Positions 1-5,021 of a stretch of DNA of 5,021 bases are shown here, piece after piece. Each line of letters opens with the position of its first letter. The first letter of the stretch is position 1. The notes under the pieces are model-generated. The model did no database searches and had not been told where the DNA came from. It worked only from the letters and a program-made list of their open reading frames with translations. The position numbers and the translations under genes are program-made. The stretch lies in NCBI RefSeq assembly GCF_937997465.1, contig NZ_CALKTQ010000183.1, positions 1 through 5,021 of the forward strand, written 5' to 3'. Origin of the DNA: an uncultured Campylobacter sp. GTDB taxonomy: Bacteria; Campylobacterota; Campylobacteria; Campylobacterales; Campylobacteraceae.

Positions 1-243
1 CTCGATATGATCGCCCTTTGAGGCGTTTTTTATAGTTTCTTGATTGCGCTTGCCGTGCGGCGCAAAGACGAAAGTATATGGCATCGGCTCGCCGGCCAAA
101 AAGCCCGTCTCGTAGATCTCGTTCGCCTCTTTTTCGTTCATCAGACGGTTAAATTTGCTAAAAATTTGATTTTCTATGAGATCAAGCGCGCCAAAAGCCT
201 CGTCGTTTATCCAAACGGCGTTATTTTTTCTTGACGACGTCAT
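1..243 (-). CDS. ATP-sulfurylase-family protein (Cj1609-like), N-terminal 81 residues, cut by window start
   Basis: The first 81 codons read from an ATG at 243-241 without a stop to the window edge. The start is supported by an AGAGGA ribosome site about 6 bases upstream. The peptide begins MTSSRKNNAVWINDEAFGAL and carries a TGFLAGEPMPYTFVFAP stretch (residues 46-62) followed by GKRNQETIKNA. This resembles what I recall of C. jejuni Cj1609, annotated as a possible sulfate adenylyltransferase, which also follows the regulator gene. In that family the N-terminal part is a PUA-like domain and the catalytic motifs lie further on, outside this window, so whether it is an active enzyme (ATP plus sulfate to APS) cannot be judged. 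The gene overlaps the end of the regulator gene by 23 bases in another frame, so the two are probably co-transcribed and translationally coupled. Real coding region: high confidence; function: moderate to low. Confidence 0.8.
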   Translation of the reverse strand, partial: MTSSRKNNAVWINDEAFGALDLIENQIFSKFNRLMNEKEANEIYETGFLAGEPMPYTFVFAPHGKRNQETIKNASKGDHIE

Positions 244-1147
244 ATTTTTTCCTCTTTTCCCAAAGCGATTTGCGCGAGATGCCTAGCTTTTTGCTAAGCT
301 CGGTGTCGGGGTATTTGTCCTGATAGTTTACGATGATGTGCTTGATGTAGTCGTCGATCGTCAAAATTTCGTCGATTTGAAAATTTTTCTCATCGCTTGT
401 GATGTTTAGCGTCTCCATCGGCGTCTCTTCGTTCGGATTGGTCGAGCTTGCGATGATCTTGCGTTTGGCGGCGAGAGATACGATCTGATTTTTGGCCTCT
501 TGGCGTAAAATTTGAAAATTTGAAAAGTACAAAAGCGTGCGCGGATTTGCCGCAGCTATTGCCTCCACGTCGATTCCGGGTTCTAGCGGGACGTATTTGA
601 AGCTCAAATTTAGCGCCTTTGCGTACTCAAAAACAAAGTTATCGGCGTTTATCATTTTATTGCACTTTATAAGAAGCGGCAGCTTTATGCGCTTAAAGTC
701 GAAATTTAGCGCCGAAACCGCCTTAAAATGATAGTTTAAGTAGTCCTGATAGGTCTTTATAAATGTCTGCAGCCGCCTAAACTCCTCAAAATGCTTGATC
801 TTTCGTACCAGCTCCTCGATCATAAACGGCTTTTGTATGTAGTCGCTCGCACCAGCTTTTAGCGGGATCGAGACGGTGTCGTTGCTGATATAGGTGATGA
901 GCAGGATGACGACGGAGTCTTTAAATTTTTGTATGATTTTTAGCGTCTCGTCGCCCGCAAACGCGCTAGAGAGCAACACCACGTCAAAGTGCACGTCCTT
1001 GCCGCCCTCCTTTGCCCTCTGCCCAGGCTCGCTTTTCATCGCCTCCGTCGCGCTCCTTGCGATCTCGCACTCATAGCCTAGATTTTCTAGCTTTGAGGCG
1101 ATGCTTTGGGCTAGGTAGATTTCGTTTTCTATTATCAAAACTCTCAT
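221..1147 (-). CDS. cemR: Atypical orphan response regulator, HP1021/CemR (Cj1608) family
   Basis: A 308-residue DNA-binding regulator. Residues 1-125 form a receiver-like domain (RVLIIENE at 2-9, beta-4 Thr85, Lys107-Pro108 in DYIQKPF), but the phospho-accepting aspartate position (five after Asp55 in FDVVLLSS) is Ser60, and the acidic pair is Glu7-Asn8. Residues 155-240 resemble a sigma54-activator ATPase stripped of its Walker motifs. Residues 278-303 (TELSKKLGISRKSLWEKRKK) form a Fis-type helix-turn-helix. The architecture and the ispDF neighbour match H. pylori HP1021 and C. jejuni Cj1608 (CemR), known as phosphorylation-independent regulators of energy metabolism and redox response that also bind oriC. 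The protein is slightly longer than those (about 295-298), apparently because of a Gly/Lys/Glu-rich insert at residues 38-53. Only two cysteines are present (27, 162). It lies 18 bases after ispDF with a weak purine-rich ribosome site, and overlaps the next gene. No sensor kinase gene is adjacent. Family assignment is confident; its targets here are inferred. Confidence 0.9.
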   Translation of the reverse strand: MRVLIIENEIYLAQSIASKLENLGYECEIARSATEAMKSEPGQRAKEGGKDVHFDVVLLSSAFAGDETLKIIQKFKDSVVILLITYISNDTVSIPLKAGASDYIQKPFMIEELVRKIKHFEEFRRLQTFIKTYQDYLNYHFKAVSALNFDFKRIKLPLLIKCNKMINADNFVFEYAKALNLSFKYVPLEPGIDVEAIAAANPRTLLYFSNFQILRQEAKNQIVSLAAKRKIIASSTNPNEETPMETLNITSDEKNFQIDEILTIDDYIKHIIVNYQDKYPDTELSKKLGISRKSLWEKRKKYDVVKKK

Positions 1148-1165
1148 TTTTTTACTTTCGTCGTT

Positions 1166-2296
1166 TTATTTTTGCGTCCAGTCGTAAATTTTTAGACTCG
1201 CCGACGCCGTGGCGGCTATGCCCTCGCCCCGCCCCGTAAAGCCCAGCTTTTCGGTCGTCGTGGCCTTTACGTTTATGCGGCTCGGGGTTAAATTTAACGC
1301 ATTTGCGATGTTTATTTCCATCGCTGATTTAAATTTACTAAGCTTTGGCCTCTCAGCTATGACGGTGACATCGGCGTTAATAAGCTCAAAACCGACGCTT
1401 TGAACGAGCCTATATGCTTCTTTTAGTAACATAGCAGAGTCCGCACCCTTAAATTTATCGTCGGTATCTGGGAAATGTTCGCCTATATCGCCCAGCCCGG
1501 CCGCTCCTAGCACCGCGTCTATGAGCGCGTGGATAGCTACGTCGCCGTCGGAGTGAGCCTTTAAATTTCGCTCGAAAGGGATTTTCTCGCCGCCGATTGT
1601 TACGAAACTTCCCTCTTTTTTATCTTCTTCAAAGGCATGCACGTCAAAACCGTTGCCCACGTAAATTTCGCTTGACGGCGCACCAAGGCCGCAAATTTTA
1701 GAAAGGTCGTCTTTAAATGTGATTTTTCTAGCGTTTTCATCGCCTTGCACGTACCAAATTTTACCGCCCGCAGCCGCTATCGCCGAGCTATCGTCGGTGT
1801 AAATTTGACCTGATTCAAGCGCGCTTTTTAGCATCGCCGTGCGCGAGAGCTGCGGAGTCTGGATGAGCTTGATCTGCTCTCTATCGACGGCCTGGGAGCC
1901 CAGATAAACGGTATCTGGCACTTTTAGCGCAGGTACAACGCAGTCGGCGTTTTGGATGCCGCCTATGATGCGCGAGAAAAGCTCGGCGCTAATCATCGGA
2001 CGAGCGATGTCGCTAACCAAAACAAATTCGCTTTGAACGAGCTTAAGAGCGTTTTTTAGGCTATCTTGACGGGTCGCGCCACCTTTTACGAAGCGATACG
2101 TTGGGGCAAATTTGCTCATATATTTTTCCTCGTTTGAGGCGATGATTATCTCTTTAAAAGCGTAGTGCGAGCTTAAATTTTTAGCCGCAAAGAGCCATAA
2201 CGGATCGCTTCCGACGCGCAACCACTGCTTTTTAACGGGCATTTCAAAACGACTGGAGCTTCCGGCTCCGAGCATTATCAGCGTAACGTCTAGCAA
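1166..2296 (-). CDS. ispDF: Bifunctional MEP-pathway enzyme IspD-IspF
   Basis: A 376-residue fusion catalysing two non-consecutive steps of the MEP isoprenoid pathway: CTP-dependent cytidylylation of MEP (IspD, EC 2.7.7.60) and cyclisation to MEcPP (IspF, EC 4.6.1.12), both cytosolic. IspD half, about residues 1-205: nucleotide loop LGAGSSSRF (9-17) with Arg16, Lys23, GGATRQDSL (72-80), SDIARP (95-100) and Lys191 in NARKIT. IspF half, about 211-374: metal ligands Asp218 and His220 in GNGFDVHAF, His256 in LKAHSDGDVAIHAL, then DIGEHFPDTD (270-279), FKGADS (282-287) and KATTTEKLGFTGRGEG (344-359). All expected key residues are present, and the length fits the Campylobacterota fusions. The start codon is TTG (2296-2294) with AAGGAG 5 bases upstream; the first in-frame ATG (residue 8) would cut into the first strand of the nucleotide fold. 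It is first in a leftward cluster with the cemR-type regulator and diverges from thiC. Identification is near certain. Confidence 0.97.
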   Translation of the reverse strand: MLDVTLIMLGAGSSSRFEMPVKKQWLRVGSDPLWLFAAKNLSSHYAFKEIIIASNEEKYMSKFAPTYRFVKGGATRQDSLKNALKLVQSEFVLVSDIARPMISAELFSRIIGGIQNADCVVPALKVPDTVYLGSQAVDREQIKLIQTPQLSRTAMLKSALESGQIYTDDSSAIAAAGGKIWYVQGDENARKITFKDDLSKICGLGAPSSEIYVGNGFDVHAFEEDKKEGSFVTIGGEKIPFERNLKAHSDGDVAIHALIDAVLGAAGLGDIGEHFPDTDDKFKGADSAMLLKEAYRLVQSVGFELINADVTVIAERPKLSKFKSAMEINIANALNLTPSRINVKATTTEKLGFTGRGEGIAATASASLKIYDWTQK

Positions 2297-2301
2297 AATT
2301 T

Positions 2302-2307
2302 CTCCTT
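2302..2307 (-). promoter_or_regulatory. Ribosome binding site deciding the TTG start of ispDF
   Basis: Read on the minus strand this is AAGGAG, followed by five bases (AAATT) and TTG. No ATG lies at a suitable distance, and the resulting N-terminus aligns position for position with the C. jejuni IspDF N-terminus as I recall it (a few residues before LIML-AG). This supports TTG as the true start. Confidence 0.85.
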
Positions 2308-2324
2308 TGGCGAAGTGTTACGAT

Positions 2325-2330
2325 ATTATA
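2325..2330 (-). promoter_or_regulatory. Putative -10 box for ispDF and the leftward operon
   Basis: On the minus strand these bases read TATAAT, a perfect match to the sigma70 -10 element, preceded by TG. Transcription would begin about 2318, giving a leader of roughly 20 bases that still includes the AAGGAG site. The sequence upstream on this strand is A/T-rich, with no clear -35 box; Campylobacter sigma70 promoters commonly lack a conserved -35. The placement is an inference from the match and the spacing. Confidence 0.6.
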
Positions 2331-2362
2331 CATCCCAAAAGCTTGTTTTTATCTTTTTTGAG

Positions 2363-2368
2363 TAAGAT
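2363..2368 (+). promoter_or_regulatory. Putative -10 box for the thiC-mrp operon
   Basis: TAAGAT matches the TATAAT consensus at four of six positions. It follows a T-rich stretch (about 2345-2359), which resembles the T-rich region upstream of the -10 in Campylobacter sigma70 promoters. Transcription would start near 2375, leaving a leader of about 20 bases, enough for the ribosome site AAGGAG at 2384-2389 but not for a TPP riboswitch. It lies only about 35 bases from the opposing ispDF -10, so the two promoters may interfere or share control. Confidence 0.4.
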
Positions 2369-2383
2369 TAGAACCAAAATTTT

Positions 2384-2389
2384 AAGGAG
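2384..2389 (+). promoter_or_regulatory. Ribosome binding site of thiC
   Basis: AAGGAG sits six bases before the ATG at 2396. Its strength and spacing support that start for thiC. Confidence 0.8.
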
Positions 2390-2395
2390 CGAAAC

Positions 2396-3730
2396 ATGAA
2401 AGAATTTCGGGTCAAATTTGACTCCGCCGACAAAACTCCGACGCAGATGTACTACGCTAAAAAAGGCGTCATAACGCCCGAGATGAACTACGTAGCGCAG
2501 GCTGAAATGCTAGATCCCCAGCTCGTTAGAAGCGAAGTCGCCGCGGGCAAAATGATAATCCCTGCCAACATCCATCACGAAAATTTGCTCCCGATGGCGA
2601 TCGGCAGAGAGGCAAAAACCAAAATCAACGCAAATATCGGCAACTCAAGCCTAAGCAGCGATATCTGCGCCGAGCTTGAAAAGCTGCAAATTTGCCTAAA
2701 ATACGGCGCCGATACGGTCATGGATCTAAGCACTGGCGGCGATCTAGATGCCATTAGAAGCGCGATAATCGCAAACTCGACCGTCCCCATAGGCACCGTG
2801 CCGATGTATCAGATCATCCACGATATAAAAGAGGTCGAAAATTTGAAGGCGGCGGACATCCTAAAAACGCTCGAAAAACAGGCGCGCCAGGGCGTTAGCT
2901 ACTTTACTATACACGCGGGCTTTTTGCTTAAATTTATGCCGCTAGTCGCAAAGCGAAAGATGGGTATCGTTAGTCGCGGCGGTAGCCTAACTGCTAGCTG
3001 GATGATGCATCATCATAAGGAAAACCCATTTTATGAGGCCTTTGATGATATTTTAGAAATTTGCGCCGCTCACGACGTCGCGCTCTCCCTTGGCGACGGC
3101 TTGCGCCCCGGCTGCTTATACGACGCGACTGATGAGGCTCAGCTTAGCGAGCTGCGGGTTTTAGGCGAGCTCGCGCTACGCGCATGGGAGAAAAACGTGC
3201 AGGTGATGATCGAAGGACCGGGTCATATTCCTTTAAACCAAATAGAGTATAATATGAAAATCGAACGCGAGCTGTGCCACGGCGCGCCATTTTACGTGCT
3301 AGGGCCGCTACCTACGGACATCGGTGCGGGGTATGATCATATCACTTCGGCTATCGGTGGGACGATGGCGGCCTTTTACGGAGCCTCGATGCTGTGCTAC
3401 GTGACGCCTAAAGAGCACCTTGGTTTGCCCAACGCAAACGATGTCAGAGATGGCATCGTAGCGCATAAAATCGCCGCTCACGCAGCCGACGTCGCGCTAG
3501 GCAAGGCTGGAGCCATAGAGCGCGATCACGCGATGAGTGACGCTAGATACGCTTTTGACTGGAATAGGCAGTTTGAGCTAAGCCTGGATCCCGAAAGAGC
3601 ACGCGATCTACATGACGAGAGCTTGCCGCAAGAGTCGTTTAAAAAGGCGGAATTTTGCTCGATGTGCGGGCCTAAATTTTGCGCGTATAAAATTTCAAAA
3701 AATCTAATGAAGGAGAAAAATGTTAAGTAA
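2396..3730 (+). CDS. thiC: Phosphomethylpyrimidine synthase ThiC (HMP-P synthase)
   Basis: A 444-residue cytosolic radical-SAM enzyme that rearranges aminoimidazole ribotide (AIR) into 4-amino-5-hydroxymethyl-2-methylpyrimidine phosphate, the pyrimidine half of thiamine (EC 4.1.99.17). Family signatures run the full length: NANIGNSS (78-85), MDLSTGGD (109-116), SRGGS (193-197), MIEGPGHIPL (271-280), GPLPTDIGAGYDHI (303-316) and YVTPKEHLGLP (335-345). The C-terminal cluster motif is intact: Cys421, Cys424 and Cys429 in CSMCGPKFC, the ThiC-specific CxxCxxxxC that holds the [4Fe-4S] cluster used with SAM. It is the short bacterial form, lacking the N-terminal extension of the roughly 630-residue E. 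coli enzyme. The ATG start has AAGGAG six bases upstream. The last 11 bases overlap mrp, and mrp's ribosome site lies inside thiC, so the two are likely translationally coupled. Identification is near certain. Confidence 0.98.
   Translation: MKEFRVKFDSADKTPTQMYYAKKGVITPEMNYVAQAEMLDPQLVRSEVAAGKMIIPANIHHENLLPMAIGREAKTKINANIGNSSLSSDICAELEKLQICLKYGADTVMDLSTGGDLDAIRSAIIANSTVPIGTVPMYQIIHDIKEVENLKAADILKTLEKQARQGVSYFTIHAGFLLKFMPLVAKRKMGIVSRGGSLTASWMMHHHKENPFYEAFDDILEICAAHDVALSLGDGLRPGCLYDATDEAQLSELRVLGELALRAWEKNVQVMIEGPGHIPLNQIEYNMKIERELCHGAPFYVLGPLPTDIGAGYDHITSAIGGTMAAFYGASMLCYVTPKEHLGLPNANDVRDGIVAHKIAAHAADVALGKAGAIERDHAMSDARYAFDWNRQFELSLDPERARDLHDESLPQESFKKAEFCSMCGPKFCAYKISKNLMKEKNVK
3710..3715 (+). 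promoter_or_regulatory. Ribosome binding site of mrp, inside the thiC coding region
   Basis: AAGGAG lies four bases before the mrp ATG at 3720 and within the last codons of thiC. Ribosomes finishing thiC would therefore terminate just past the mrp start, which favours coupled translation. Confidence 0.75.
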
Positions 3731-4820
3731 AGAGGATGTCTTAAATAGGCTAAAAGGCGTGATATATCCGGGCTTTGAGAAAGATATCGTGAGCTTTGGA
3801 TTCGTAAAAAACGTCGAAATCGGCGAGAAAATTTTAATCGAGGTCGAGATCGTAAGCTCAAATCCAGACGTAGCAAACGAGCTGCGAACCGACATAAAGC
3901 GCGTGATGGGCTCAAACGAGTGCGTCATAAACATCATACAACCAAAAATCCCCGAGGAAAAAAGCAACAGCCAAAGCGGTAAAAACATCGCTCCGCAGAT
4001 CAAAAATTTCGTAATGGTAAGCTCGGGCAAAGGCGGCGTGGGCAAGAGCACTACGACGTTAAATTTAGCTATCTCGATGGCAAAGCTAGGCAAAAAAGTA
4101 GGCATCCTAGACGCCGATATCTACGGTCCAAACATCCCAAGAATGCTCGGCGAAGTAGGCACGCAGCCGCAAGTCGTCGGCAACAAGCTAAAACCGATCT
4201 TAACTCACGGCGTCGAGATGATGAGTATGGGCGTGCTAATGGAAGAAGGCATGAGCCTTATCTGGCGCGGCTCGATGATAATGAAAGCTATCGAGCAGCT
4301 ACTAAAAGACGTATTTTGGAGCGAGCTAGACGTGCTGTTTCTCGATATGCCTCCCGGAACGGGCGACGCGCAGCTAACTTTAGCTCAAAGCGTGCCTGTG
4401 ACGGCCGGCGTGTGCGTCACGACTCCGCAAGTAGTGGCGCTTGATGATAGCAAGCGCGCGCTAGATATGTTTGAAAAGCTTCACATACCGATCGCAGGCG
4501 TGATAGAAAATATGAGCGGATTTATCTGCCCTGAAAGCGGCAAGGAGTATGATATATTCGGCAAAGGCACGACCGAGGAAGTAGCAAAAGCCTACAGTAC
4601 CGAAGTGCTAGCCGAGATACCTATCGAGCCTGCCGTTAGAGTCGGCGGAGATAGCGGCAAGCCGGTGAGCTTTTATGAGCCAAACTCAGTCACGGCTAAA
4701 CGCTACGAAAAAGCGGCGGCTAGGCTGTGGGAGATAATTGAAAATATCAACAACGAGGGCGGCGCGGACAACTCGTCTATCCAGCCCGTGATGGACGGCA
4801 AGAGCGCTTGCTCGAAGTAA
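3720..4820 (+). CDS. mrp: Mrp/ApbC-family iron-sulfur carrier P-loop ATPase
   Basis: A 366-residue cytosolic ATPase of the Mrp/ApbC/Nbp35 family, which binds and hands on iron-sulfur clusters to target enzymes. Residues 1-75 form a MIP18-like (DUF59) domain. From residue 97 the P-loop fold follows: deviant Walker A GKGGVGKST (103-111) with the signature lysine Lys104, switch-like DADIYGPNIPRM (131-142), Walker B LDMPPGTGD (208-216), TTPQVVALDD (234-243), and ENMSGFICPESGKEYDIFG (263-281). The family's usual CxxC, which bridges the cluster in the dimer, here reads Cys270-Pro-Glu-Ser273, so the second cysteine is missing. The polar tail (about 345-366) contains one more cysteine, Cys364. The gene overlaps thiC by 11 bases and ends before a strong hairpin, making it the second and last gene of the unit. 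A role in supplying ThiC's cluster is an inference, supported by the thiamine defects known for Salmonella apbC mutants. Confidence 0.95.
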   Translation: MLSKEDVLNRLKGVIYPGFEKDIVSFGFVKNVEIGEKILIEVEIVSSNPDVANELRTDIKRVMGSNECVINIIQPKIPEEKSNSQSGKNIAPQIKNFVMVSSGKGGVGKSTTTLNLAISMAKLGKKVGILDADIYGPNIPRMLGEVGTQPQVVGNKLKPILTHGVEMMSMGVLMEEGMSLIWRGSMIMKAIEQLLKDVFWSELDVLFLDMPPGTGDAQLTLAQSVPVTAGVCVTTPQVVALDDSKRALDMFEKLHIPIAGVIENMSGFICPESGKEYDIFGKGTTEEVAKAYSTEVLAEIPIEPAVRVGGDSGKPVSFYEPNSVTAKRYEKAAARLWEIIENINNEGGADNSSIQPVMDGKSACSK

Positions 4821-4831
4821 AATTTAAAACC

Positions 4832-4863
4832 TAAAGCCCGAATTTGATCAAATTTGGGCTTTA
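4832..4863 (+). terminator. Rho-independent terminator after mrp (32-base near-perfect palindrome)
   Basis: The two arms pair at 15 of 16 positions; the exception is a G-T at 4840/4855. The RNA would form a stem of about 14 pairs closed by a GATC loop, with a GC-rich AAAGCCC/GGGCTTT base. It starts 11 bases after the mrp stop. The T run after the stem is short (TTTAA), while on the opposite strand the stem is also followed by T-rich sequence. It most likely ends the thiC-mrp transcript and separates it from the ACT-domain gene. Confidence 0.8.
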
Positions 4864-4885
4864 ACTCTCGCAAATTTACAAATTT

Positions 4886-4890
4886 AGGAG
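4886..4890 (+). promoter_or_regulatory. Ribosome binding site of the ACT-domain gene
   Basis: AGGAG lies seven bases before the ATG at 4898. No convincing -10 box is visible between the hairpin and this site, so the gene may depend on read-through past the hairpin or on a weak promoter I cannot recognise. Confidence 0.7.
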
Positions 4891-4897
4891 AACGACG

Positions 4898-5021
4898 ATG
4901 AAAGCGATCGTAACGGTGATCGGTAAGGACAAGGTTGGCATTGTGGCGGGCGTTTCGGCTAAGCTAGCGCAGCTTGGGCTAAACATAGACGACATCAGCC
5001 AGACGGTTTTAAACGAGTTTT
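4898..5021 (+). CDS. Small ACT-domain protein (UPF0237 type), N-terminal 41 residues, cut by window end
   Basis: The reading frame starts MKAIVTVIGKDKVGIVAGVS and continues through LAQLGLNIDDISQTVLNEF to the window edge. This is the beta-alpha-beta opening of an ACT domain, with the GKDKVGIVAGVS loop and the NIDDISQ second strand characteristic of the UPF0237 family, whose members are single ACT domains of about 90 residues. ACT domains usually bind amino acids or similar small ligands to regulate enzymes; the ligand of this family is not known to me. In other bacteria a UPF0210 (DUF711/PFL-like) gene typically follows, which would lie just outside this window. The start is backed by AGGAG seven bases upstream. 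Family assignment is firm, function unknown. Confidence 0.9.
   Translation, partial: MKAIVTVIGKDKVGIVAGVSAKLAQLGLNIDDISQTVLNEF

Noticed and set aside
40..234. Plus-strand open frame of 64 codons at the window start
   Set aside because: It is antisense to the ATP-sulfurylase-like gene, whose minus-strand frame has a good ribosome site and a family-like N-terminus.
894..1239. Plus-strand open frames of 60 and 75 codons opposite the regulator and the ispDF end
   Set aside because: They have biased composition and no domain, and are explained as shadows of the minus-strand genes.
2297..2395. Possible TPP riboswitch before thiC
   Set aside because: The spacer is only 99 bases, the predicted leader is about 20, and no THI-box motif such as CTGAGA is present.
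3526..3915. Minus-strand open frame of 129 codons across the thiC-mrp junction
   Set aside because: It is antisense to two certain genes, its product is Arg/Ser/Leu-rich low-complexity sequence, and no family is recognisable.
3704..4105. Minus-strand open frame of 133 codons over the start of mrp
   Set aside because: It lies opposite the strongly conserved Mrp N-terminal and Walker A region, has no recognisable domain, and is a mirror of the mrp codon pattern.
4832..4863. The palindrome as a possible operator for the ACT-domain gene
   Set aside because: Its position 11 bases after the mrp stop, its GC-rich stem base and RNA folding potential fit a terminator better; an operator role cannot be excluded but has no support.

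Overview
The window looks like a core chromosomal segment of a Campylobacter (Campylobacterota). The main evidence is a fused IspD-IspF enzyme, an HP1021/Cj1608-type orphan response regulator beside it, and a Cj1609-like ATP-sulfurylase-family gene next in line; from memory this order matches C. jejuni. Base composition is higher in G+C than the low-GC C. jejuni group (mid to high 40s percent by eye). That suggests a species near C. showae, rectus, curvus or gracilis, but the species is an inference. Six genes are present, two of them cut by the window ends.

Layout: a minus-strand cluster reads leftward from a divergent promoter region of about 100 bp: ispDF (2296-1166, TTG start), then the cemR/HP1021-type regulator (1147-221) after an 18-bp gap, then an ATP-sulfurylase-like gene (from 243, cut at base 1) that overlaps the regulator by 23 bp. 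A plus-strand cluster reads rightward: thiC (2396-3730) and mrp/apbC (3720-4820), which overlap by 11 bp. A strong hairpin (4832-4863) follows, and then the start of a small ACT-domain gene (4898 to the window end). No RNA genes, mobile elements, CRISPR arrays or riboswitches were seen.

How the genes fit together: thiC makes the pyrimidine half of thiamine with a radical-SAM iron-sulfur cluster. Mrp/ApbC belongs to a family of iron-sulfur carriers whose loss in Salmonella impairs thiamine synthesis, so the overlapping pair is a plausible enzyme/cluster-supplier unit. The thiC leader is too short for a TPP riboswitch. On the other side, isoprenoid precursor synthesis (ispDF) is tied to a regulator that lacks the phospho-accepting aspartate, and whose middle looks like a decayed sigma54-activator ATPase.

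No wholly new system was found. The points most worth a second look are the atypical regulator, the Mrp protein without its CxxC pair, the thiC-mrp coupling, and a very strong excess of the hexamer AAATTT (37 copies by hand count against about two expected).
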